A stretch of 64,000 nt of DNA from NCBI GenBank assembly GCA_022821985.1, contig JAJECP010000013.1, positions 1 through 64,000 on the forward strand. Direction: 5' to 3'. A model generated the notes under the pieces. That model was not told where the DNA came from and ran no database searches. It saw nothing but the letters and a program-made list of their open reading frames with translations. How positions within the stretch are numbered: the first letter of the stretch is position 1; every line of letters begins with the position of its first letter. Of the stretch, positions 23,244 to 31,415 are shown one piece after another. Position numbers and translations under genes: made by a program. This DNA comes from Acidimicrobiia bacterium (lineage in GTDB: Bacteria > Actinomycetota > Acidimicrobiia > Acidimicrobiales > Poriferisodalaceae).

Positions 23244-26200
23244 TGTCCGCTCAGACGACTGAGCAGGCGTTCGAATCGAATGTGGCGTCGATGCTGGCCG
23301 AGGCCGGTTGGGTGCCAGTCGAACCAGGCGAGTGGGATGCGGAGCGGGCGCTGTTCCCCGATCGCGTGCTGTCGTTCATCCGTTCCACGCAGCCTGAGCT
23401 CTGGGAGTCGGCTGAGAAGACCCACGGTGCCGAGCTTCAGAACCGCGTTATCGAGCGGTTGTGCAGGGAGCTGGACCTGAAGGGCACCTTGGAGGTGCTG
23501 CGTCACGGATTCAAGTTCGTGGGCAAGACGTTCCGGCTGGCGTACTTCAAGCCGGCGCACGGGCTGAACCCCGATGCGTTGACGCTGTTCGAGATGAACG
23601 AGCTGACGGTGACTCGCCAAGCCCGTTGCCATCCGGGCAAGAACCACACGATTGATCTGCTGTTCGCCTTGAACGGGGTGCCGGTGGCGACGTGCGAGCT
23701 GAAGAACCCGATGACCGGCCAGACGTGGCAGCACGCTGTCAGTCAGTACCGCACGGATCGAGAGCCGAACGCGCCGCTGTTCCGGTTCGGCAAGCGCGCC
23801 CTCGTGCACTTCGCTGCGGACCCTGACGAGGTGCACATGACGACGCGGCTCGCCAAGGGCGACACCCGATTCCTGCCGTTCAATCGTGGCAGCGCTCCGG
23901 GGCAGGTGGAGTGCGGAGCGGGCAACCCGGCGCATCCGTCGGGGTACCGCACCGGCTACTTCTGGGGCGAGGTGCTGCAGCGGGATCGATTCTTGGACAT
24001 TGTCGGCTCGTACATGTTCACCGAGCGCCGCGAGGAGAAGGTCGTCGACGGCACCCGCAACCGCACCAAGACGAGCGAGACGCTGGTGTTCCCCCGCTAC
24101 CACCAGCTCGATTCGGTGAGCCTGCTCGTGGAATCCGCCTGCGCCGAGGGTCCAGGCCACAACTACTTGGTGCAGCATTCGGCGGGCAGCGGCAAGACGA
24201 ACTCGATCTCGTGGCTGGCGCACCGCCTGTCGAGCCTGCACACCGGCAGCGATGAGAAGGTCTTCGACTGTGTGCTGGTCATCACCGACCGGCGGGTGCT
24301 CGACGCTCAGATGCAGGACGCGATCTACCAGGTCGATTACACCCAAGGGGTAGTGCAGGCCATCGACGAAGACTCCCACCAGCTCGCCCAAGCGCTCGTG
24401 GACGGCACCAAGATCGTCATCACGACCTTGCAGAAGTTCCCCTTCGTGATGAGGAGCCTGTACCGCATCGCCGGTGCCAAGTCGCCGGACGGTCCAAACG
24501 AGGCCGAGAGCGCGCAGGCGGGCAAGTGGGCGAAGGAGTTGGCGTCGCGGCGCTACGCGATCATCGTGGACGAGGCTCATTCGAGCCAGACGGGCGACAC
24601 GGCGCTCCAGATGAAGCAACTGCTCGGCGCGGGCTCGCTGGCCGGCGGCGACGACGAAGGCGACGGCGGCTCGTTGGACTGGCAGGACAGCCTGAACGCG
24701 ATCGTCGAGTCACGCGGCCCGCAGCCGAACCTGAGCTTCTTCGCGTTCACCGCGACACCGAAGGGCAAGACGCTGGAGCTGTTCGGCCGTCCGGCACCGG
24801 ATGATCCGGACGGCATGCCGGCGCCGTTCCACACCTACAGCATGCGGCAGGCCATCGAGGAAGGCTTCATTCTCGACGTGCTCGGCAACTACACCGACTA
24901 CGACACCTACTTCAAGCTGGTCAACACTGCCGAGAACGACCCCGATTTCCCCAAGCGCCAGACCGCCACCAAGCTGTCGAAGTTCGTCACACTGCACGAG
25001 CACAACCTGTCGCAGAAGACCGAGATCATCGTCGAGCACTTCCGCAACCAGGTGATGCACGCCATGGGCGGACGCGCCAAGGCGATGGTGGTGGCGGGGT
25101 CACGGTTGCATGCCGTGCGCTACATGAACGCATTCGGCGACTACATCGACCGCTGCGGCTACGACGACGTGCGCCCCCTGGTGGCGTTCAGCGGCACCGT
25201 CGTCGATCCCGACACCGGCGGCGAATACACCGAGCCGAAGATGAACATCGACATCGTCTCTGGCAAACCGATCAGCGAATCGGCGCTGCCGGGACGGTTC
25301 GCCTCGCCCGACTACCAGATCCTGCTCGTGGCCGAGAAGTACCAGACCGGCTTCGATCAGCCCCTGCTGGCCGCCATGTACGTCGACAAGCCCCTGTCGG
25401 GAGTGCACGCCGTACAGACGCTGTCACGGCTCAACCGGATAGCCGCCGGCAAGCAGCCGCCGTTCGTGCTCGATTTCGTGAACTCGCCCGACGAGATCGC
25501 CGCGGCGTTCGCTCCCTACTACAGCGTGACCGAGCTGCGGCAGCGATCCGACCCCTACCTGCTCGACAGCCTCGCCTACGAGCTGAACGATACGCAGGTG
25601 TACATGCAAGCCGAAGTAGACGACTTCGCAGCGGTGTTCTACCTGCCCCAGCACAAGCAGCAGCCGAGCGATCACGCCCAGATGGAGGCGATCCAGCAGC
25701 CTGCCGTGGACCGCTTCAAGACGCTCGACGAAGACGCCCAGGACGATTTCCGCGACCGGCTCAACGCATACGTGCGTCTGTACACGTTCCTGAGCCAGAT
25801 CATCCCCTATGGCGACTGCGATCTCGAACGGCTCTACTCGTTCGGCCGCAAGCTGCTGCCCAAGCTGCCAGCCGGCGATGGCCCCGAGCCGGTCGATCTC
25901 GGCGGCGATGTGGAGATGGAGTACTACCGCCTCCAGAAGGTCTCCAGCGGGGCGATCAGCCTCGACAGCGATGACACCACCGTCGCCAGCCCCACCGCCG
26001 TCGGCACCGGCACAGCCGAAGACGACGAAGAACCGTTGTCGCGGATCATCGAGCGCATCAACCAGCAGTTCGGCACCGACTTCGACGAAGGCGACCGCCT
26101 GTTCCTCGAGCAAATCCAGCACGACGCCCTGCAGGCAGACGACATCCGCGCCACTGCACAGGCCAACGATCTCGACAAATTCATCCTCGCCGAGCGCCAG

Positions 26201-26341
26201 CGCATCCGCGACCTGATGCTCCAGCGCCTCACCGGCAACGACAAGTTCGTCAACCGCTGCCTCGAAGAGAAGGACTTCGGCGAAGTCGTGGAAATCGGCC
26301 TGCTCAGCGAGATCTTCGCCGCCGTCCACGCAGATGGCTGA
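23243..26341 (+). CDS. hsdR: Type I restriction endonuclease subunit
   Basis: 1032-aa motor and nuclease subunit that cuts unmodified DNA after ATP-driven translocation. The N-terminal nuclease domain contains VPVATCELKNPMTGQ (about residues 145-159), the ExK of the PD-(D/E)xK fold. GSGKTNSISWLAHRL (about 315) is Walker A, IVDEAHSSQTGD (about 441) the DEAH box, and FAFTATPKGKTLELFG motif III. The C-terminal coil and helical region are full length. Translation can begin at ATG 23243, overlapping the hsdS stop (TGATG), or at the GTG one codon earlier. The gene ends at the right edge of the restriction island, where a toxin-like gene is truncated. Confidence 0.94.
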   Translation: MSAQTTEQAFESNVASMLAEAGWVPVEPGEWDAERALFPDRVLSFIRSTQPELWESAEKTHGAELQNRVIERLCRELDLKGTLEVLRHGFKFVGKTFRLAYFKPAHGLNPDALTLFEMNELTVTRQARCHPGKNHTIDLLFALNGVPVATCELKNPMTGQTWQHAVSQYRTDREPNAPLFRFGKRALVHFAADPDEVHMTTRLAKGDTRFLPFNRGSAPGQVECGAGNPAHPSGYRTGYFWGEVLQRDRFLDIVGSYMFTERREEKVVDGTRNRTKTSETLVFPRYHQLDSVSLLVESACAEGPGHNYLVQHSAGSGKTNSISWLAHRLSSLHTGSDEKVFDCVLVITDRRVLDAQMQDAIYQVDYTQGVVQAIDEDSHQLAQALVDGTKIVITTLQKFPFVMRSLYRIAGAKSPDGPNEAESAQAGKWAKELASRRYAIIVDEAHSSQTGDTALQMKQLLGAGSLAGGDDEGDGGSLDWQDSLNAIVESRGPQPNLSFFAFTATPKGKTLELFGRPAPDDPDGMPAPFHTYSMRQAIEEGFILDVLGNYTDYDTYFKLVNTAENDPDFPKRQTATKLSKFVTLHEHNLSQKTEIIVEHFRNQVMHAMGGRAKAMVVAGSRLHAVRYMNAFGDYIDRCGYDDVRPLVAFSGTVVDPDTGGEYTEPKMNIDIVSGKPISESALPGRFASPDYQILLVAEKYQTGFDQPLLAAMYVDKPLSGVHAVQTLSRLNRIAAGKQPPFVLDFVNSPDEIAAAFAPYYSVTELRQRSDPYLLDSLAYELNDTQVYMQAEVDDFAAVFYLPQHKQQPSDHAQMEAIQQPAVDRFKTLDEDAQDDFRDRLNAYVRLYTFLSQIIPYGDCDLERLYSFGRKLLPKLPAGDGPEPVDLGGDVEMEYYRLQKVSSGAISLDSDDTTVASPTAVGTGTAEDDEEPLSRIIERINQQFGTDFDEGDRLFLEQIQHDALQADDIRATAQANDLDKFILAERQRIRDLMLQRLTGNDKFVNRCLEEKDFGEVVEIGLLSEIFAAVHADG

Positions 26342-26381
26342 ACGGGAGATCCTCATCATCGCCGGGCCGAACGGCGCCGGC
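26334..26381 (+). pseudogene. 5' stub of a P-loop (zeta-toxin-like) ATPase gene
   Basis: An ATG overlapping the hsdR stop opens MAEREILIIAGPNGAG, the start of zeta-toxin-like or related P-loop kinases, which normally continue with GKTT. Here the frame leaves the family right at the Lys of the P-loop and runs into non-homologous sequence next to the convergent EamA gene. I read this as the remnant left when the island's right end was cut or recombined. The break lies at about 26381. Confidence 0.6.
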
Positions 26382-26429
26382 CTGAGGAATGCAGCGACGG
26401 GTGCGTCGCCCGCCGCGCCATGGTGTTGC

Positions 26430-27254
26430 TCAGGAGACGACGACGGCGGTGACGCCAGCGACCGCGGCAACGATGCCGATGGACTGTCGCGCGTTGAGGG
26501 AATCCTGGTAGGCGATCCGGCCGACGATGACGCTCATCACCGGGAACATCGATGCCCCAACCACGGTCGTAGGCGGGTCGAACCAGATGCCGACGATGTA
26601 GAAGATCGTCGCCGCGGCACTGGCCACACCCGTCAGCAACGCGAAGCCCATCACGTCGGGCGGGGGCAGTGCCGGGAGACCCCGCAGCGCGACCACAGCG
26701 GCCATGAGCCCCACTGAGGTCAGCCGCTGGCCGAACCCAGGCCAAGCCCCCGAGCTTTCGGACAGATCGACCAGCACGCTGAGCCCCACGCCGTAGCCGA
26801 GGCCGGACAACGTTGCCCAGACCGTTCCGGCCCCGACGTGTTTGCCCCGAGTGCCTCCTGCTGTCACCAGGCCGAGCCCTCCGAAGGCGACGGCGGCGCC
26901 GATGATGCCGATGAGCGGCGGATCGTGGCCTCGCAGCGCCGTGTAGGCGAACGGGATGACGGCTGACAGCGTCGCCACGATCGGTGCAGCGATCGCAGAG
27001 CCAGCCCGGTCGAGCGATGTGTAGTAGAGCGCCAGGCCAGCGCCGAGCCCGAGGCCCGACACCAAGCCCCGCGTGAAGTCGTCACCAGCGAACGCACCGG
27101 GAATGAACGGCAGGATCCCGAGCGATACGAGCGCTGCGGCGCCCTGAAACACGATCATCGCTGACAGCACGTGACAGCGGGTCACCACCCGGCGCCCGAA
27201 CAGGTCGCTCGTGCCGATACTCAATGACGTGAGCAGGCCGAACAGCGCTCCCAT
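26430..27254 (-). CDS. EamA/DMT-family transporter
   Basis: 274-aa inner-membrane protein with about ten hydrophobic helices in two repeated halves, the layout of drug/metabolite transporters of the EamA type. The start LFGLLTSLSIGTSDLFGRRVV and the GLGLGAGLALYYTSLDRAGSAIAAPIVATLSAVIPF segments (split around residues 70-105) are typical. Substrate unknown. It runs toward the truncated toxin stub at the end of the restriction island and likely belongs to the older flanking chromosome. Confidence 0.8.
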   Translation of the reverse strand: MGALFGLLTSLSIGTSDLFGRRVVTRCHVLSAMIVFQGAAALVSLGILPFIPGAFAGDDFTRGLVSGLGLGAGLALYYTSLDRAGSAIAAPIVATLSAVIPFAYTALRGHDPPLIGIIGAAVAFGGLGLVTAGGTRGKHVGAGTVWATLSGLGYGVGLSVLVDLSESSGAWPGFGQRLTSVGLMAAVVALRGLPALPPPDVMGFALLTGVASAAATIFYIVGIWFDPPTTVVGASMFPVMSVIVGRIAYQDSLNARQSIGIVAAVAGVTAVVVS

Positions 27255-27282
27255 CAGCAGGCTTCTGCGCGCAAACGAGGTT

Positions 27283-28686
27283 TCACCGGCGGAGTCTCAG
27301 CAGGGCCGCCACGGCCGCTGAGGCTCGAGCAGGAATGGGTAGGAAATTGCCTTGAGCATCGACGCTCGGTCCAGCCACCAGCACGATGCGTGCCGTCACG
27401 AGCAGCGCGATCAGCACATGCGCTGCGGCCATCACGAGGTAGAACGCATTCAGCGTCACCGACATCGCGAGCGCGGCCACCGTCGGCCCGATCAGGGCAC
27501 CGACGCCGTTCATGCGCACGAGCACGGCGCTGGCGCTGGCGCGCTGCTCATCTCGCAGCCAGTCGTTGGTCTGCGCCACGGCCATGGAGTAGATGGGGTA
27601 GGCGAATGCTCCCATCAGAGCCATCACGGCGAGGCCTGCAACTGTGCGCTCGTCGAGTGCGAGCATCGCCAGGCAGCCCGATGCCGCCGCAAGCGCAGCC
27701 AGCAGGATCACCAAGCGCCGAGGCACGCTGTCGGACAGGCGGCCAAGCGGGATCTGCCCGAACAGGCTGCCGATCATCGGCGCACCCACGAACAGTGCGA
27801 CCTCGAAGGGCGTGAGCCCCCGGTTGGCGGCGTACACCGCTCCGAGACCCGAGATGGAGCCCAGCGCTCCGCCGACCAGGAATGCCACGATCACCCCGGT
27901 CGGCGCTGTTTGCAGCATCGCCCTCAGGCTGAGCGGCTCGGGCACGACCACTGGCGGGTTGGCCGAAGCCGACAGCGACATCGGAACCAGTGCCAGCGAT
28001 ACCAGCACCGAGGAGACGGCGAACAAGGTGAAACCGTTCACGTCGGCTGTGGTGACCAGGAACTGGCCGGTCGCGATCGAGCCCATGGTGACGACCATGT
28101 AGGTAGCGATCATCTGACCGCGGTTGCGGTTGGTGGCCAGCTCGTTCAGCCATGTCTCGGCTACCACCACCAGCGCTGCGAGGCACATGCCCCACACCAG
28201 CCGGCATGCGCCCCAGACCAACGGGGTCACGAAGACGGCCTGCACCAGCGTGACGCTGCTGCCCAGCGAGGCGAGTGCGGCGAAGACACGCACATGACCC
28301 ACTTGACGCAGCAGCCGCGGCGCCAGCGCTGCGCCCACCAGGAAGCCGGCAAAGTTCATGGCCATGACCAGCCCAGCCACTGTCGAGCTGAAGCCTTCGC
28401 TTTCGGCCCGCACGCCCAGCAGTGTGTTCTGGAGCCCGTGCCCGGCCATGAGCAGGGTGATGCCGCCGAACAGCGCGGCGCTCCGGCTGAACCGGCCGGC
28501 GAGCGCCGGACCGCCGACGACCGGTGCGGCCTGATCGACATCGCTCGACTGCTGCTGTTGCTGCTGCTCGGCGGCCAGTGTGCGTGCACGCCGCCGCACC
28601 CGTGCTCGCCGTGTCTGGCGTGCAGTGCTCGTTGCGCCGTCCTCGGAGGTCGGGGTCGGTTCAGGTGCTGGCGTCTGCGCCGACAC
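27283..28686 (-). CDS. MFS transporter with a Q-rich cytoplasmic leader
   Basis: 467-aa major facilitator protein, about twelve membrane helices, of the YcaD/CynX-like kind. The first 60 residues are a soluble basic and Gln-rich leader (AEQQQQQQSSD) coded by a run of CAG/CAA codons. The loop GQIPLGRLSDSVPRRLVIL (about residues 308-326) is the standard MFS inter-helix motif, and WGMCLAALVVVAETWLNE marks the central helices. Substrate unknown. It starts a few bases after the formate dehydrogenase Fe-S gene on the same strand, so it may be co-transcribed; formate or an organic anion would be a guess only. Confidence 0.82.
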   Translation of the reverse strand: MSAQTPAPEPTPTSEDGATSTARQTRRARVRRRARTLAAEQQQQQQSSDVDQAAPVVGGPALAGRFSRSAALFGGITLLMAGHGLQNTLLGVRAESEGFSSTVAGLVMAMNFAGFLVGAALAPRLLRQVGHVRVFAALASLGSSVTLVQAVFVTPLVWGACRLVWGMCLAALVVVAETWLNELATNRNRGQMIATYMVVTMGSIATGQFLVTTADVNGFTLFAVSSVLVSLALVPMSLSASANPPVVVPEPLSLRAMLQTAPTGVIVAFLVGGALGSISGLGAVYAANRGLTPFEVALFVGAPMIGSLFGQIPLGRLSDSVPRRLVILLAALAAASGCLAMLALDERTVAGLAVMALMGAFAYPIYSMAVAQTNDWLRDEQRASASAVLVRMNGVGALIGPTVAALAMSVTLNAFYLVMAAAHVLIALLVTARIVLVAGPSVDAQGNFLPIPARASAAVAALLRLRR

Positions 28687-28692
28687 CTGCGA

Positions 28693-29634
28693 CTAGTGCT
28701 CCGTTACCGATGTTGTGGGGGGCTCGAACGCTGGAGCGTGCACGTATTGCCAACCGAACCGGCCCTTGATGCACAGATGGCCGCTGGTCACCGAGTGATC
28801 GGCAGGCGACGTGACCTTCACGATGCGTTCGTCCTGGACATGCAGCTCGAGATTGCACCCCACACCGCAGTAGGAGCACACCGTGCGGGTGACGGCTTGA
28901 TCGTCGGGGCGCCACTCCCCCACGGCGCGCAAGTCGAACTCGGTGCGGAACTGCAAGGCGCCGGTGGGGCACACCGCCACGCAGTTGCCGCAGTACACGC
29001 ACGCACTGTCGGGGAGCTCGGCGTCGTACTCGGTGCGGATGCGGGCATCGAAACCGCGTCCTGCCACTGCGATGGCGAAGGTGTGCTGGGCATCGTCGCC
29101 GCAGGCCTCGACGCACTTGTAGCAGAGCACGCAGCGGTCGTACGCACGGATGTACAGATCGTCCTGGATGCGCACAGGTTCGTCGACGCGCTCGGGCTCG
29201 GGGCGCAAGGGCAGATCACCGCCGCCGTCCGCCGAGCCCTCGTAGCGGGCAGGGTCGGCGCCGTAGGTTCGTGACCAGTCGGCAATCTCCGACGCCTGCG
29301 AGAGGTCATTTGCCGAACCGAGGAATTCCAGCACCATGCGCCGGCTGTGGCGCACTCGCTCGGAATCGGTGCTGATCTGCATCCCCGCCTCAGCCGGTCG
29401 TGAGCACGCCGGCACCAGCGTGCGAGACCCTTCGAGCTCCACGACACAGACACGGCAGACGTTCACCGGTGTGAGGTTGGGCGCCCAGCAGATGGTGGGC
29501 GTCTCGACGTCGGCTGCCGTGCAGGCCGCCAGGATCGTCTCCCCCTCGGGCACCGTCACCTCGCGCCCGTCGATGCTCAGCGTCACCAGTGCTGTCTCGG
29601 CTGCGGGACGGGGGTTCTCACCGGAACGAGTCAT
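28693..29634 (-). CDS. Formate dehydrogenase iron-sulfur subunit = detached N-terminal half of the alpha subunit
   Basis: 313-aa electron-transfer protein of NAD-linked formate dehydrogenase. Domains in order: plant-type 2Fe-2S (Cys49, 60, 63, 77); a helical region where the usual His-Cys3 4Fe-4S motif is absent (SANDLSQASEIADW); two 4Fe-4S clusters (Cys168, 171, 174, 178 and Cys212, 215, 218, 222); and finally the 4Fe-4S domain that normally opens the molybdopterin catalytic chain (CSYCGVGC...GHLCIKGRFGW, Cys253, 256, 260, 288). The protein stops where the Mo-binding domain should begin, and that domain is encoded separately at 31408-33423. So FdsA-type alpha is split in two. Its ATG overlaps the stop of the NuoE-NuoF fusion by four bases. 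Confidence 0.88.
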   Translation of the reverse strand: MTRSGENPRPAAETALVTLSIDGREVTVPEGETILAACTAADVETPTICWAPNLTPVNVCRVCVVELEGSRTLVPACSRPAEAGMQISTDSERVRHSRRMVLEFLGSANDLSQASEIADWSRTYGADPARYEGSADGGGDLPLRPEPERVDEPVRIQDDLYIRAYDRCVLCYKCVEACGDDAQHTFAIAVAGRGFDARIRTEYDAELPDSACVYCGNCVAVCPTGALQFRTEFDLRAVGEWRPDDQAVTRTVCSYCGVGCNLELHVQDERIVKVTSPADHSVTSGHLCIKGRFGWQYVHAPAFEPPTTSVTEH

Positions 29635-31415
29635 GACGCAGTGTCTCCTAGCAGACCCAACTGCATGGCGGAGAGCACCGCTGAGGCCGCTGTATGGCCG
29701 AGCCCGCAGATGGAAGCGTCGCCCATGGCGTCCGCGATGTCTCCGAGCAGCTCACGCTGAGGTTCCGTCGACCGTCCTGTGCGACGGATCTGCGTCACCA
29801 GCTCGTGCTGGCGGACCGTGCCCACGCGGCAGGGAACGCACTGGCCGCACGACTCGTCGCGGAAGAACTTGGCCAGTCGCTCGACTACGGCGCTCATGTC
29901 GGCAGTGTCGTTGAAAACCATCACCGGGCCTGAGCCGAGCGTCGTGCCCGCAGCCCGTGTGTCCTCCAGCGAGAGCTGCAGCTCCCCGGCGTCGGGCCCG
30001 ACAAAGCTGCCCGCAGCACCGCCCAGCAGTACTGCGGCCAGCGTGCCCTGCACACCTCCGGCCAGCCCCAGCAGCTCGCCCAGCGTGATCCCGAAGGGAG
30101 CTTCGTACAGCCCTGGCCGGCCGACGTGACCGGAGAGGCAGAACAGCTTTGTGCCCGGCGAGCCCTCGGTTCCCACGCTGCGGTACGCCTCAGGACCGAT
30201 GCGCAGGATTTCGTTCACGTTGAGCAGCGTCTCAGGGTTGTTCACCACCGTGGGGCGGCCGAACAGCCCATGGGTCGTGGGGAATGGTGGCTTGTTGCGC
30301 GGCTCTCCTCGGAAGCCTTCGAGCGAGTTGAACAGGGCCGTCTCCTCGCCGCAGATGTAGGCCCCGGCGCCCCTGCGCAGCTCGATGTCGAACGGTTGCC
30401 CGGACCCGGCCGCGTCATCGCCGAGCCAGCCGGCGCTGTGGGCCTGTGCGATGGCATACCGGAGGCGTTGGGTGGCCAGCGGGTACTCACCGCGTATGTA
30501 GATCCAGCCGTGCTCGGCGCCCACGGTCAGGCCGGCCACAGCGATGGACTCGATGATGGCCAAGGGCTCCAGCTCGCAGAGCAGCCGGTCTTTGAACGTT
30601 CCGGGCTCGGATTCGTCGATGTTGGCGACGACGTGCTTGGGACCTTCGCCGTCGGCCACCGCTCGCCACTTGATGCCGGTGGGAAAGGCGGCTCCGCCGC
30701 GCCCCGACAGCCCGGCTGCGGTCACCTGGGAGATGACTTCGTCGGTTCCGAGGCTCAGTGCTGCGTCGAGGGCTGCTCCTCCACCTCGCTCCCGGTACGC
30801 CTCCATCGACATGCTCTCGCTGTGGCCGTGGTCCCGTCCGATCATGTGCCGCAGCAGGCTGGGTGTTTCGGGCGCCGACGCCGTGACGCTCACGAGCAGC
30901 GAATCAGGACCGCTGCCGTCTGCGGGGACGCGGTCGGGCTCGCGGCGACCCTGGATGAACACCGCCGGCGCCCGTTCGCACTGCCCGAGGCAGGGACCTT
31001 CGTGCACGGCATGACCCTGTGAGCGCAGGTGTTCCGCCAGGGATGCGGCACCTGCCAGCGCGCAGATGGGGTCGACGCAGACATGGCGGACGCTGAGCTC
31101 GTGAGCGGGGGCTTCGGTGCGGAACATCTCGTAGAACGTGGCCACGCCGTAGGCCTCCGCCGGTGGCACGCCCAGCGTCCGGCCGACGAAGTTGAGGCCG
31201 CCCGGCGAGATCCACCCGGCCTCGCGCTGGAGAGCATGCAGCGCAGGCAGCAACTGGTGCCGCATCTGCTTTCGCCGTTGCATCCCTGCGCGCACAACAC
31301 GCGGATGGGAGACGACAACGGCGCCGTCGCTCGCCTCGTCGACGCTGAGTGCAGCCAGCACCGCTCGTCGCTCCGATGCGGTGGGCTCCGCATCGGAGAA
31401 GTGCAGGTCAGCCAC
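29631..31415 (-). CDS. Formate dehydrogenase diaphorase subunit, NuoE-NuoF fusion
   Basis: 594-aa fusion that would pass electrons from formate to NAD+. The N-terminal part (about 1-150) is NuoE/FdsG-like: WISPGGLNFVGRTLGVPPAE, then a thioredoxin-fold 2Fe-2S site with CVDPIC and GPCLGQC. The rest is NuoF/FdsB-like: SEPGTFKDRLLCELEP, GAYICGEETALFNSLEG (FMN/NADH loop), an SLBB domain, and CGQCVPCRVGT as the 4Fe-4S site. In related enzymes these are usually two genes. A GTG at 31415 with AGGTGG upstream is my chosen start, overlapping the catalytic gene by 8 bp; the frame stays open to 31649, but the extra part has no NuoE homology. Confidence 0.87.
   Translation of the reverse strand: MADLHFSDAEPTASERRAVLAALSVDEASDGAVVVSHPRVVRAGMQRRKQMRHQLLPALHALQREAGWISPGGLNFVGRTLGVPPAEAYGVATFYEMFRTEAPAHELSVRHVCVDPICALAGAASLAEHLRSQGHAVHEGPCLGQCERAPAVFIQGRREPDRVPADGSGPDSLLVSVTASAPETPSLLRHMIGRDHGHSESMSMEAYRERGGGAALDAALSLGTDEVISQVTAAGLSGRGGAAFPTGIKWRAVADGEGPKHVVANIDESEPGTFKDRLLCELEPLAIIESIAVAGLTVGAEHGWIYIRGEYPLATQRLRYAIAQAHSAGWLGDDAAGSGQPFDIELRRGAGAYICGEETALFNSLEGFRGEPRNKPPFPTTHGLFGRPTVVNNPETLLNVNEILRIGPEAYRSVGTEGSPGTKLFCLSGHVGRPGLYEAPFGITLGELLGLAGGVQGTLAAVLLGGAAGSFVGPDAGELQLSLEDTRAAGTTLGSGPVMVFNDTADMSAVVERLAKFFRDESCGQCVPCRVGTVRQHELVTQIRRTGRSTEPQRELLGDIADAMGDASICGLGHTAASAVLSAMQLGLLGDTAS

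Noticed and set aside
27352-29274. 640-codon plus-strand frame
   Set aside because: Low-complexity His/Gln/Arg-rich product opposite the MFS and formate dehydrogenase Fe-S genes; an antisense shadow.
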